Shown here: positions 1-6,566 of the stretch, in pieces
Numbering within the stretch: position 1 is the first letter of the stretch
Layout: every line of letters begins with the position of its first letter
IMG/VR virus record: IMGVR_UViG_3300010399_000230
Location: 1 to 35,748 of that record
Source of the DNA: a virus
Strand: one strand, 5' to 3'
DNA length: 35,748 bases
Made by a program: the position numbers and the translations under genes
The notes under the pieces: generated by a model
What the model was told of the DNA's origin: nothing
The model's database searches: none
The model's input: only the letters and a program-made list of their open reading frames with translations

Positions 1-2
1 GG

Positions 3-254
3 GCTGAGGTCTGGGCTCAGGTCGGGGCTCGGGTGGGGGCTCAGGTCGGGGCTCAGGTCGGGGATCAGGTCGGGGCTCAGGTCGGGGCTCAGGTCAGGGC
101 TCAGGTCGGGGCTCAGGTCTGGGATCAGGTCGGGGCTCAGGTCGGGGCTCAGGTCAGGGCTCAGGTCGGGGATCAGGTCGGGGATCAGGTCTGGGATCAG
201 GTCAGGGATCAGGTCTGGGATCAGGTCGGGGCTCAGGTCGGGGCTCAGGTCGAA
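3..254 (+). repeat. 12-bp in-frame tandem repeat array
   Basis: About 21 head-to-tail units of 12 bases, consensus GCTCAGGTCGGG, encode A-Q-V-G. Apart from the two edge-proximal units (positions 3-38), units differ at only two sites: codon 1 is GCT or GAT, and codon 4 is GGG, TGG or AGG. Every one of these differences changes the amino acid. The array runs off the window edge. Confidence 0.95.
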
Positions 255-908
255 AAAATCGGCGACGCTGCGCGCGAGGGCTTCAGCAACTACGGCTATG
301 ACGCCCTGTGGGGAACCGGCTTCGCAGCATGGGTGAGCTATTTCCGAGATGTGTGCGGATGGCAAGACCCGATCCTGAAGAAGTTCGAAGTCCTCGAAAC
401 GCTTGTCAAGTCATGCGGCTGGACGTGGTGGCATCAGAACGTGTTGGCCATTTCTGATCGGCCTCGCGTCATCAACCGCGATGACCAGAACCGCCTGCAT
501 TGCGAAACCGGGCCGTCCATCGCCTACCCCGATGGTTGGAGCCTCTATCACTGGCACGGAGTTGCCATTCCCAGCGAATGGGTAACCGGCAAAAAGCCTT
601 CCGCCAAAGAGGCCCTGAAGTGGGAAAACATGGAGCAGCGCCGAGCTGCCTGTGAAATCGTCGGTTGGGCATCGATCCTTCGCGAACTGAAGGCGAAGGT
701 AATCAACGCCGACATCGACCCGGAAATCGGAACGCTCGTTGAGTGCGAACTGCCCGACGCCGGAAAGGAGAGATTCCTTCGCGTTCAGTGCGGCACTGGA
801 CGAGAGTTCGCTTTGTGTGTTCCGCCGACCATGAAAACCGCCCGGGAAGCCAATTCATGGACGTACTCGCTTCCCGCTCAAGACCTTCAACCCGAAGTCC
901 GTACCTAA
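3..908 (+). CDS. DUF6745-type protein with tetrapeptide repeats, 5' truncated
   Basis: The reading frame is open to the window edge, so the true start lies outside; the GTG at 33 is only a codon inside the repeat. The visible part opens with about 20 copies of a four-residue unit ([16 protein letters not shown]). A non-repetitive body follows with aromatic-rich stretches ([25 protein letters not shown]) and a phrase resembling [16 protein letters not shown]. This body and the C-terminus match my memory of the uncharacterised DUF6745 family, which often carries such repeats and has an additional N-terminal region that is missing here. No enzymatic motif is visible and the function is unknown. 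The next gene follows after 11 bases and is its usual partner. Family assignment is fairly sure; role is not known. Confidence 0.75.
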   Translation, partial: AEVWAQVGARVGAQVGAQVGDQVGAQVGAQVRAQVGAQVWDQVGAQVGAQVRAQVGDQVGDQVWDQVRDQVWDQVGAQVGAQVEKIGDAAREGFSNYGYDALWGTGFAAWVSYFRDVCGWQDPILKKFEVLETLVKSCGWTWWHQNVLAISDRPRVINRDDQNRLHCETGPSIAYPDGWSLYHWHGVAIPSEWVTGKKPSAKEALKWENMEQRRAACEIVGWASILRELKAKVINADIDPEIGTLVECELPDAGKERFLRVQCGTGREFALCVPPTMKTAREANSWTYSLPAQDLQPEVRT

Positions 909-919
909 AGGAAATCAGC

Positions 920-1276
920 ATGACCCGCACCTTCACGAACCAAGCCGCCCAAGGCGACCTTCTCATTCGCCGCGTCAAGGCGCTGCCGGCCAATCTCAAG
1001 GCCGCTCCAGTCTGCGACGGGACGTTCATCGTCGCGCACTCGGAGACCGGTCACAACCATGTCATCGACGCCCGCCCGAACGTCAAGGTCTACGACACGG
1101 AAGACCCGCTCCTGAGCTATCTGGAAGTCATCAACGCGACCGATGCGATGGAGACGCTCCTGCGCCATCTGCGCGGTCATGACACGCACGAGACGATTTC
1201 CATCCCGCCGGGCATCTACGAGTTGCGCCGTCAGCGCGAGTACACGCCTGAGGGCTGGAGGCGTGCGGCGGACTGA
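920..1276 (+). CDS. Conserved hypothetical protein, partner of DUF6745 gene
   Basis: The ATG at 920 follows an AAAGGAAA ribosome-binding site at good spacing, so I prefer it over upstream in-frame codons. The 118-residue product has the phrases GDLLIRRV, FIVAHSETGHNHVID and IPPGIYELRRQREYTPEGW. I recall such proteins encoded directly after DUF6745 genes in many proteobacteria, and the same arrangement is seen here with an 11-base gap. It is probably a small cytosolic protein; I see no signal peptide, membrane segment or catalytic motif that I can name. A shared function of the pair is inferred from adjacency only. A hairpin with a T-rich tail follows. Confidence 0.8.
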   Translation: MTRTFTNQAAQGDLLIRRVKALPANLKAAPVCDGTFIVAHSETGHNHVIDARPNVKVYDTEDPLLSYLEVINATDAMETLLRHLRGHDTHETISIPPGIYELRRQREYTPEGWRRAAD

Positions 1277-1283
1277 CTTCGGC

Positions 1284-1316
1284 GGGGCTCCCGCACCTCG
1301 CAGAGCCCCTTCTTCT
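1284..1316 (+). terminator. Possible intrinsic terminator or attenuator
   Basis: GGGGCTC (1284-1290) and GAGCCCC (1303-1309) form a perfect 7-bp stem with a 12-base loop, followed by TTCTTCT. The tail is interrupted, so termination may be partial. It sits between two genes of the same direction and would reduce read-through into the zinc-ribbon gene. Confidence 0.45.
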
Positions 1317-1336
1317 ACTGACACAAGGAAATTACC

Positions 1337-1528
1337 GTGAGCAACACGCAAGCTAAGCCACGCCGAATGAAGCCCTACTCGCGCGAATGGGAGCGGCAGG
1401 CCAACGAAGCGGCGCGCTCCTTCGCGCCGAGGATTCACCCATGCAAGGACTGCGGCGGCCCAGTTGTCGATGGTTACTGCTGCCGGCGCTGCGGGTCGAG
1501 CGATCCGAAGTCATCCCCTGCCGCCTGA
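1337..1528 (+). CDS. Small zinc-ribbon protein
   Basis: A GTG start is preceded by AAGGAA six bases upstream. The 63-residue product is basic in its N-terminal half (PRRMKPYSREWERQ) and ends in a four-cysteine knuckle pattern, CKDCGG followed by CCRRCGS, which fits a zinc ribbon of the rubredoxin or treble-clef kind. Such mini-proteins are common in phage accessory operons, and the combination of basic tail and zinc ribbon would suit nucleic-acid or protein binding. No specific function can be assigned. Confidence 0.65.
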   Translation: MSNTQAKPRRMKPYSREWERQANEAARSFAPRIHPCKDCGGPVVDGYCCRRCGSSDPKSSPAA

Positions 1529-1573
1529 CCCTCTCCCACAAGAGCCCATCCCGATAGGGGAAAGGAAATGTAT

Positions 1574-2191
1574 ATGAGCGACGGCGCGCAAATCGCTGCT
1601 CTTTACGTCGAGACCGACGGCGCCTACTTCGGCCTGCCTGGCGTCGACCCGTGGGATGAGGCGCGGGACGCTCGCAAGTACATGGGGCCTCACCCCGTGG
1701 TCGCTCATCCCCCTTGCCAATTGTGGGGGCCGATGGCCAACGTCAACTTCGCACGCTACGGCGGTCTGCACAACAAGCCGGGCCGCGACATGGGCTGCTT
1801 CCAGTACGACCTTCTGTGCGTGCGCGAGTTCGGAGGCGTGCTCGAGCATCCTGCCAAGTCGCGGGCCTGGGAATCCTTCGGTCTGACGAAGCCGGTCGCG
1901 ATGGGATGGAGTCAGTGCCGAACCGGGGGATGGGTCTGCGAGGTTTGGCAGTCGGCCTATGGCCACCGCGCGAACAAGGCGACATGGCTTTACGCGGTGA
2001 CATCCGGCAAGCCGCCCGAACTCCGATGGGAGCGGCCCGTCGGAAGCCATCAGGTCGGGTTTCAAGACCAGCGAGGCAAGGAGAGGAACAAGCCCACGTT
2101 GTCGCGCAAGGAGTCGAACGCCACGCCTTCCGAGTTTCGGGACGTGCTCATCAACATCGCCAAGCTGGCGACCAAGGAACTCGCATCATGA
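1574..2191 (+). CDS. Phage protein with PPCQ motif, possible DNA-modification enzyme
   Basis: Two in-frame ATGs occur at 1568 and 1574; only the second has usable spacing from the AAGGAA box, so I chose it (205 residues). The N-terminal half has YVETDGAYFGLPGVDPWDEARDAR and then VVAHPPCQLWG, which resembles the catalytic PPC loop of cytosine-5 DNA methyltransferases. Later segments GGVLEHPAKSRAW and GHRANKATWLYAV match a phage family I recall that carries the same blocks and is normally annotated as hypothetical. The protein is shorter than a full cytosine methyltransferase, and I cannot place an S-adenosylmethionine-binding motif or a target-recognition domain. Methyltransferase-related fold is inference; the phage family match is more secure. 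Its stop overlaps the next ATG (ATGA). Confidence 0.6.
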   Translation: MSDGAQIAALYVETDGAYFGLPGVDPWDEARDARKYMGPHPVVAHPPCQLWGPMANVNFARYGGLHNKPGRDMGCFQYDLLCVREFGGVLEHPAKSRAWESFGLTKPVAMGWSQCRTGGWVCEVWQSAYGHRANKATWLYAVTSGKPPELRWERPVGSHQVGFQDQRGKERNKPTLSRKESNATPSEFRDVLINIAKLATKELAS

Positions 2192-2478
2192 GCAAAGCAC
2201 CCGATAACGCCAGCGGGGCGGTGAAGCGCATTCGCCGCGCGCTGAAGACGTGGAAGGGCTCCGAGGGAGTCATCTGCGATCAAGCCGATGTACTGGAGCT
2301 GCTTGACGCCTCTCGCCTCCTCGCCCGAAAGGATGCTGAATTGCAGCGACTTCGGCAGGCGTTGCGACTTGCGCGCCCTCACGTCGAGGCCCATCGCGAC
2401 TACTGCCTCGGAAAGCACGGCGTGGTCGGCAAGATGGATCAGATCCTCACCGAAATCGACGCCGCTCTGAACCCCTGA
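2188..2478 (+). CDS. Small hypothetical phage protein, helical
   Basis: The start ATG overlaps the previous stop as ATGA, indicating translational coupling. The 96-residue product has the helical stretch VLELLDASRLLARKDAEL and then QRLRQALRLARPHVEAH, which looks like a short coiled coil. It has few features otherwise and no recognised family. Proteins like this are typical of the leftward or early accessory operons of temperate phages and are usually dispensable in the laboratory. I do not assign a function. Confidence 0.65.
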   Translation: MSKAPDNASGAVKRIRRALKTWKGSEGVICDQADVLELLDASRLLARKDAELQRLRQALRLARPHVEAHRDYCLGKHGVVGKMDQILTEIDAALNP

Positions 2479-2491
2479 AGGACACGCCACC

Positions 2492-3355
2492 ATGACCGAC
2501 AAGCCCATCACCCTGCCGCCGCTGCCTGAGCCGTATTTCGGCGAACCCAAGAATGAAGCCGATACGCATCTAGGCCCGTGCTTCATAGGGCGCGACCTGG
2601 AGTCCTTCGCCCGCGCCGCCGTCCTGGCCGACCGCGCCCTCAATGCGACTGCCCAAGGGATGTGGCAGCCCATCGAGACGGCGCCGAAGACCGGACGCAC
2701 GTTGCTGTTGGGCTACTCCAATTCTCACGGGCGCTGGCGCACGCTGCGTGGCCAGTGGTTCTCGCGCGAGATCATCGACGACGAGTGGGAGAACGCCGAG
2801 GACTGCGAAGAGGGTTGGTACGAGACTTCCGTCGAGTGCGACAGCGATCACTCTGTCTGGAAGACCGAGCCCACGCACTGGATGTTCACGCCCGCAGCCC
2901 CTACCGCTCCCATCCCGGCTGTCGATGCGGTGGCGGGAGAGCCGGTGGCGCGCATGGCGTCGGACAGCGACGAGACCGGCGACCTTACAGCGGCATACAT
3001 GGCAGGAGTTGAGCGCGGCAGGGAACTCGCAAACCCCTCTAAAGAGCCGAGGGCATGGATTGACGTTCGCGCTGAGCGACAGCGCCAAGTCAGTGCCGAA
3101 GGGTGGACGCCGCAGCACGACGACGAGCACTCGCAGGGTGAAATGGCTCTTGCCGCAGCGGTCTACGCCGTGACAAAAGGGCCGCGCGACACCGTGCCGC
3201 CTGCTTGGCCTTGGGATTCCGAATGGTTCAAGCCGAAGGACTGGCGCAGGAACCTAGTTCGCGCCGGGGCACTGATCCTGGCTGAGATCGAGCGACTCGA
3301 CCGCGAGTCCGACCGCAAGTCTCGGCACGCCGCTGCCGCACCTTGGCTGGAGTAA
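2492..3355 (+). CDS. DUF551-containing mosaic phage protein
   Basis: A clear AAGGA box lies eight bases before the ATG. Residues about 58-75 read WQPIETAPKTGRTLLLGY, the hallmark of DUF551, followed by a tryptophan-rich segment that ends in THWMF, also typical of that domain. The C-terminal part from about residue 190 (DVRAERQRQVSAEGW, then PPAWPWDSEWFKP and RRNLVRAGALILAEIERLDR) is a second unit that I recall as a separate small protein in many prophages. The 287-residue gene thus looks like a fusion of two accessory modules joined by a proline- and alanine-rich linker. Neither module has an established biochemical role. Cytosolic location is likely. Confidence 0.7.
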   Translation: MTDKPITLPPLPEPYFGEPKNEADTHLGPCFIGRDLESFARAAVLADRALNATAQGMWQPIETAPKTGRTLLLGYSNSHGRWRTLRGQWFSREIIDDEWENAEDCEEGWYETSVECDSDHSVWKTEPTHWMFTPAAPTAPIPAVDAVAGEPVARMASDSDETGDLTAAYMAGVERGRELANPSKEPRAWIDVRAERQRQVSAEGWTPQHDDEHSQGEMALAAAVYAVTKGPRDTVPPAWPWDSEWFKPKDWRRNLVRAGALILAEIERLDRESDRKSRHAAAAPWLE

Positions 3356-3358
3356 ACC

Positions 3359-4231
3359 ATGGACGAAGACAACAACGCCACCCCACCCCGTGCGGGCTCG
3401 GAGACGACTGCATCGGCGAGCGACGCCCTGGTGCAGATGGTCGATTACGCGATCCATCACGGCTGGCCGTATGACGCCCAGAAGCGCATCGAGGGCATTC
3501 GAGAAGCGGACAAACAGCGTGCTGCTCTCGCTGCATCGGCGAGCGAGCAGGGAGTCATGGGGGCGGAGGTGGTGGACGATGACCTCGTGAAACGCCTTCG
3601 CAACACGCCGAACTGGCGGCGCGAGAGCTATGGAAGCTGGAAGGACTGCGTCACGGAATACGACCGCGCTCCTTTCGAGGCGGCCGACGAGATCGAGCGC
3701 CTGCGCACCACTCTCGCTGCTTCCATGGGCGCCGAGAAGACCGTCGAAGTCCTATGGCGCACTCTGAAGGAGGCTGTGGCCATGATCGACAACCTGCGGT
3801 ATTCGCAAGCCGGCGATGGGGCGCATGAAGATACCTTCGATGTTTTCCAGCGCATCTACCGTGACAAGTTGAATCTGGTTCTGACGGCTGTTGCTACGCC
3901 CATGCTGCCTGACGAAATCCATCTGTCGGTCGACCGCTACGAGAGGATGGCCCGCGCGGCGCCAGCGCTCTGCGTCAAGCCCGCCTGTCCGGAGAATTGC
4001 TGTGGCTGCAACCATGCCATCAACGGCCAGCAGACGCGAGACTATGCGATCCGCTACGCCTACCTTCGCAGCAGGCCACTGGACGCGATCAGCGCTGGCG
4101 GAGTCTTCATCGGGCGCACGCCACAAAACCAAGTGCTCAACGAAGAGGATGCTGACGCTGCAATCGACAGTGCCATGCTCGCCACCCCTGCCGCTCCCTC
4201 CCAGGGAGCGGGGACGGGAGAGAAGCGATGA
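3359..4231 (+). CDS. Hypothetical mosaic phage protein with cysteine cluster
   Basis: GGAG is placed seven bases before the ATG. The 290-residue protein contains two similar segments, AALAASASEQG near residue 56 and RTTLAASMGAEK near residue 121, which resemble linkers shared by Burkholderiales phage proteins. A cysteine-rich stretch near residues 204-217 (CVKPACPENCCGC) could bind metal or be incidental. The C-terminal third (TRDYAIRYAYLRSRPLDAIS, then EEDADAAIDSAM) resembles a small phage module that occurs on its own elsewhere. Like its upstream neighbour, it seems to be built from recombined accessory parts. Function unknown. It overlaps the next gene by four bases. Confidence 0.6.
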   Translation: MDEDNNATPPRAGSETTASASDALVQMVDYAIHHGWPYDAQKRIEGIREADKQRAALAASASEQGVMGAEVVDDDLVKRLRNTPNWRRESYGSWKDCVTEYDRAPFEAADEIERLRTTLAASMGAEKTVEVLWRTLKEAVAMIDNLRYSQAGDGAHEDTFDVFQRIYRDKLNLVLTAVATPMLPDEIHLSVDRYERMARAAPALCVKPACPENCCGCNHAINGQQTRDYAIRYAYLRSRPLDAISAGGVFIGRTPQNQVLNEEDADAAIDSAMLATPAAPSQGAGTGEKR

Positions 4232-4425
4232 GCGCTCGAAAGCGAAAACGATTCCTCGACGCGCGACAGTTTGGCCTTGCTCGCCAGCACATCGCTTACT
4301 CGATGCCTGGCTGGGCGTTCGCCGACGAGCCGGACGACCTGGAGGGATTTCTTGCAGAGTCCGCCCGGGTGCTGCAACTGATCGAAGAGCGGACTAAAGA
4401 ACTTATGAACAGGGCTTCAGCATGA
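4228..4425 (+). CDS. Small hypothetical phage protein
   Basis: The ATG overlaps the preceding stop (ATGA), and its own stop overlaps the next ATG in the same way, so the gene is locked into the accessory operon. The 65-residue product starts with a basic cluster (SARKRKRFLD) and ends with a charged helix (ESARVLQLIEERTKELM). No domain is recognised. Support comes from the two coupled overlaps and the codon pattern, not from homology. Confidence 0.55.
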   Translation: MSARKRKRFLDARQFGLARQHIAYSMPGWAFADEPDDLEGFLAESARVLQLIEERTKELMNRASA

Positions 4426-4646
4426 CCAACACTACCCCACAAGCCGCCGAGGCGGCGAGGCTCGCAGAGGATGCCATGCTGGCGCTCGCACTGATCGAGC
4501 GGCGCGACGACCACAACTGCCGCAAGGTAGGACGGATCATCGACCGCCTCCGCTGCTGGAGCCCGGCAGCCTGTCGCGCCCACGAAGAATGCATCTTCGG
4601 CATTCCCACCGACGCCGCTTCACTTGGAGAACAGCATGACCGATAG
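4422..4646 (+). CDS. Small hypothetical phage protein
   Basis: Coupled to the previous gene by an ATGA overlap. The 74-residue product begins with an alanine-rich helix (QAAEAARLAEDAMLALALIERRD) and contains three cysteines in its middle and C-terminal parts, without a clear metal-binding spacing. The end overlaps the next gene start by 11 bases, where that gene's ribosome-binding site is embedded. Function not recognised. Confidence 0.5.
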   Translation: MTNTTPQAAEAARLAEDAMLALALIERRDDHNCRKVGRIIDRLRCWSPAACRAHEECIFGIPTDAASLGEQHDR

Positions 4647-4953
4647 CACACGAGCGGCGTTCGAGGCGTGGGCGCGCACAGCGATGCCCGCCTGCGATAT
4701 TTCGATGCTGCCCAACTCTGGAGGTGCCTACAACAGCATTGTCCTTGAGGCTCGCTGGACTACCTGGCAAGCCGCTCGCCTATCTGCTTTGGAAGAAGCG
4801 GCGAAGGTCTGCAGCGACAACCGGCAAATCGTCAGCGGAAGCCCTGGCCCACTGTTCGATGCCGGCTGGACATCCAGTGCCGACCACTGCACCGCTGCTA
4901 TCCGTCAACTGGCTGCGGAAGCAGGCAAGCGCCCTGCGGCGAAGGAGGAATGA
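4636..4953 (+). CDS. Small hypothetical phage protein
   Basis: I take the ATG at 4636, which has GGAG six bases upstream; an in-frame TTG at 4624 has no better site. The 105-residue product begins MTDSTRAAFEAWA and contains WTTWQAARLSALEEAAKVC and CTAAIRQLAAEAG. I know this pattern (FExW, then WxxWxAA, ending in CAxAIR-like) from many prophage proteins of the accessory early region, where it is described as a conserved phage protein without known function. Its stop overlaps the next gene's first ATG candidate. Confidence 0.65.
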   Translation: MTDSTRAAFEAWARTAMPACDISMLPNSGGAYNSIVLEARWTTWQAARLSALEEAAKVCSDNRQIVSGSPGPLFDAGWTSSADHCTAAIRQLAAEAGKRPAAKEE

Positions 4954-4955
4954 GG

Positions 4956-5192
4956 ATGAACCTCGTTGGAACAAAAGACTTGGCCGAGCTGCTCAAGCTC
5001 CAGCGCAAGACCGTCACCGACAAGCTGACGAAGCGGCCGGGCTTTCCGGCTCCCGCCGTGGATGGCTCGCAGAAGAACCGGCTTTGGGCGCTGGACGAGG
5101 TTCTAGCCTACCTCAAATCCGGGCGGCGATCTGCTCGGGCGTCTCGCGATAGTAAGCGTCAAGCAACTGCCGGAGATCCCGATGCCCACTGA
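4956..5192 (+). CDS. AlpA/excisionase-like DNA-binding protein
   Basis: The first ATG at 4950 sits one base after GGAGG, too close to be used; the ATG at 4956 is seven bases away and is chosen. The 78-residue product starts with a helix-turn-helix of the AlpA or HTH_17 kind (VGTKDLAELLKLQRKTVTDK, a short wing, then RLWALDEVLAYL). Such proteins act as excisionases or regulators beside tyrosine integrases. The gene is the last of the plus-strand operon and runs 80 bases into the integrase gene on the opposite strand, so its basic C-terminal tail is encoded antisense to the integrase C-terminus. Excisionase function is inferred from fold and position. Confidence 0.7.
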   Translation: MNLVGTKDLAELLKLQRKTVTDKLTKRPGFPAPAVDGSQKNRLWALDEVLAYLKSGRRSARASRDSKRQATAGDPDAH

Positions 5193-6108
5193 TCCGCGCC
5201 AAGGTCATCACGTCCACACGGCGGGCGAGCAGCGTCAATGCCTCTGCCCGACTGTCATGGAAATGAAGATGGCCCAACAGGCAGGAGTCGCGCGCCTTGC
5301 GGAACAAGGTATCCAACGAAGCGGATTTTATAGTCCATATCGGCCCGGATTTACCTTGAGCAATGCCGATCAAGGCGGCGCCCCTGCGTGTCAGGGGGAC
5401 GACCCGCGCACCTACGCCCTCAACAGTTTTGTGTGTCGAAAGCGTGACGACTCTGGTCTGTAGGTTGATCGCTTCCCGCGTCAGCCCCATGATCTCCCCG
5501 GCCCGCATCGCCGTCCGCAGCGCGATCATGAAGGCCCAGGCGACTTCCTGATACTTCGTCGTCGGCTTCTGACCCGTCTTGTAGCCGAGCCAGCGAACGA
5601 TCCGCTTCACGTCCTGCCACCTGATGCGCTGCGTTCGAGCCGGGTTGTCCCCGGGCATCCGCAGCGCCGCCCAGGGGGAATCACCGCACCAATGCCACTC
5701 CTTGCTGGCGACCGTCCACAGATTGCGCAGGAGGTTGATCTCGCGCTGGACACTCCCCTTGGTGACCTTCTTGAGCCTGGCATCCCGCCAAGCTACCAGG
5801 TCAGGCGTCTTGATCTCGGCCAGGATCTTCCCGCACAGAGCAGGGTAGTCCCGCTCCAGCGCGCGAAACTTCTTGCTCTCGAAGTCCTTCCCGCGCTTGT
5901 GAGCTGATACCTCCCGCTCATAGCGATCGATCGCGTCGCTCAGCGTCTTTGCCGGCCACTTGCCGACCTTGCCCGAGACAATGTCGTTCTCCTGCTGGAA
6001 GGCCCAAGCCTGCGCGGTAGCCTTGTGCGGGAACGTCTTCGACCGCCGCACGCCCTCCCGGGCGACTTCCGCTCTCCACCCTCCATCGACTCGCCGTATG
6101 TAGGCCAT
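5113..6108 (-). CDS. int: Tyrosine-family phage integrase
   Basis: This 331-residue protein catalyses integration and, with a directionality factor, excision between attP and attB. The N-terminal about 60 residues (MAYIRRVDGGWRAEV, KTFPHKATAQAW) form an arm-binding or SAM-like region, residues about 55-140 the core-binding domain, and the rest the catalytic domain. The expected residues are visible: R202 in AMRAGE, K227, H284 and R287 in HDSR, H309 in SGHR, and the nucleophile Y319 or Y320 in DAYYRE. The start has GGAG six bases upstream. Upstream are two direct repeats that may be binding sites. The gene lies convergent to the excisionase-like gene, and transcription would continue from the late strand unless terminated before it. 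Assignment is secure. Confidence 0.96.
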   Translation of the reverse strand: MAYIRRVDGGWRAEVAREGVRRSKTFPHKATAQAWAFQQENDIVSGKVGKWPAKTLSDAIDRYEREVSAHKRGKDFESKKFRALERDYPALCGKILAEIKTPDLVAWRDARLKKVTKGSVQREINLLRNLWTVASKEWHWCGDSPWAALRMPGDNPARTQRIRWQDVKRIVRWLGYKTGQKPTTKYQEVAWAFMIALRTAMRAGEIMGLTREAINLQTRVVTLSTHKTVEGVGARVVPLTRRGAALIGIAQGKSGPIWTIKSASLDTLFRKARDSCLLGHLHFHDSRAEALTLLARRVDVMTLARISGHRDLRQLLDAYYRETPEQIAARI

Positions 6109-6114
6109 GCGCTC

Positions 6115-6136
6115 TCCGCGTAATCTTCCGCGTAAT
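6115..6136. repeat. Two direct repeats upstream of integrase start
   Basis: TCCGCGTAAT occurs at 6115-6124 and again at 6127-6136, a 12-base period, just upstream of the integrase ATG at 6108. Read on the minus strand, the nearer copy overlaps the GGAG ribosome-binding site. This may be a binding site for integrase or excisionase, or an autoregulatory element. Confidence 0.6.
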
Positions 6137-6502
6137 TGGCGCGGAATTCGCAGGCGATGTTAGCCGGTCAACGTATGGAAATGGTGGTCATCTGCCTAAA
6201 GCGATCACCTATGAAATTGGGGCGAATGAATGGGAATATGGCTGTATATTGGCTAACAGCATTGATGCCCCGGGGCGGACTCGTTTTTGAGCGCTGGAGC
6301 GGCTTTCAGCGGGGCTAGCGGTCTAGGCGCGGATCGGCTACCATCGCAGAAGTCGAGTTTCGAAGGACTGCCCGTCCGCGAAATTGCTTGCCATAGCGTT
6401 CGCTATGAAATAAACTGCGCGAATCGCTGGGTCAACCGGGAATCGTGGCTTGGGGTGGGCATGCGCAGCCCGCTCGGTATGCGTCCAAGCCGACTGAGCG
6501 AA

Positions 6503-6543
6503 GATGACCCTCGGCGTCCTATCGCGAGGGTCATCGGCTTTTT
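6503..6543 (+). terminator. Strong hairpin with T-tract, plus orientation
   Basis: GATGACCCTCG (6503-6513) pairs perfectly with CGAGGGTCATC (6525-6535), followed by GGCTTTTTG, giving an intrinsic terminator in the plus direction. No plus-strand gene is visible just upstream, so it may stop stray transcription from the integrase side into the late genes. A second hairpin, GGGCA/TGCCC at 6543-6561, lies next to the late operon's stop codon; on the minus strand neither is followed by a T-run. Confidence 0.6.
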
Positions 6544-6566
6544 GGGCAGGATAATGCCCAGATTAC

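Larger units (their letters stand above)
6109..6566. other. Non-coding region, candidate attP/control region
   Basis: About 460 bases separate the integrase from the end of the late operon, and I find no convincing gene. It holds the direct repeats at 6115-6136, an 8-base inverted pair TGTTAGCC (6158-6165) and GGCTAACA (6251-6258), a palindrome CATAGCGTTCGCTATG (6392-6407), and strong hairpins near the late-gene end. Its base composition is more AT-rich around 6170-6260 than the coding DNA. The position beside integrase and these repeats suit attP with arm sites, but without a host junction the crossover cannot be placed. Confidence 0.4.

Noticed and set aside
1-254. CRISPR-like array at the window start
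   Set aside because: Units are contiguous 12-mers without spacers and keep an open reading frame, so this is a coding tandem repeat.
6392-6407. The palindrome CATAGCGTTCGCTATG as the attP crossover site
   Set aside because: The position is suitable, but no attB copy or host junction is in the window, so the claim cannot be supported beyond a candidate region.
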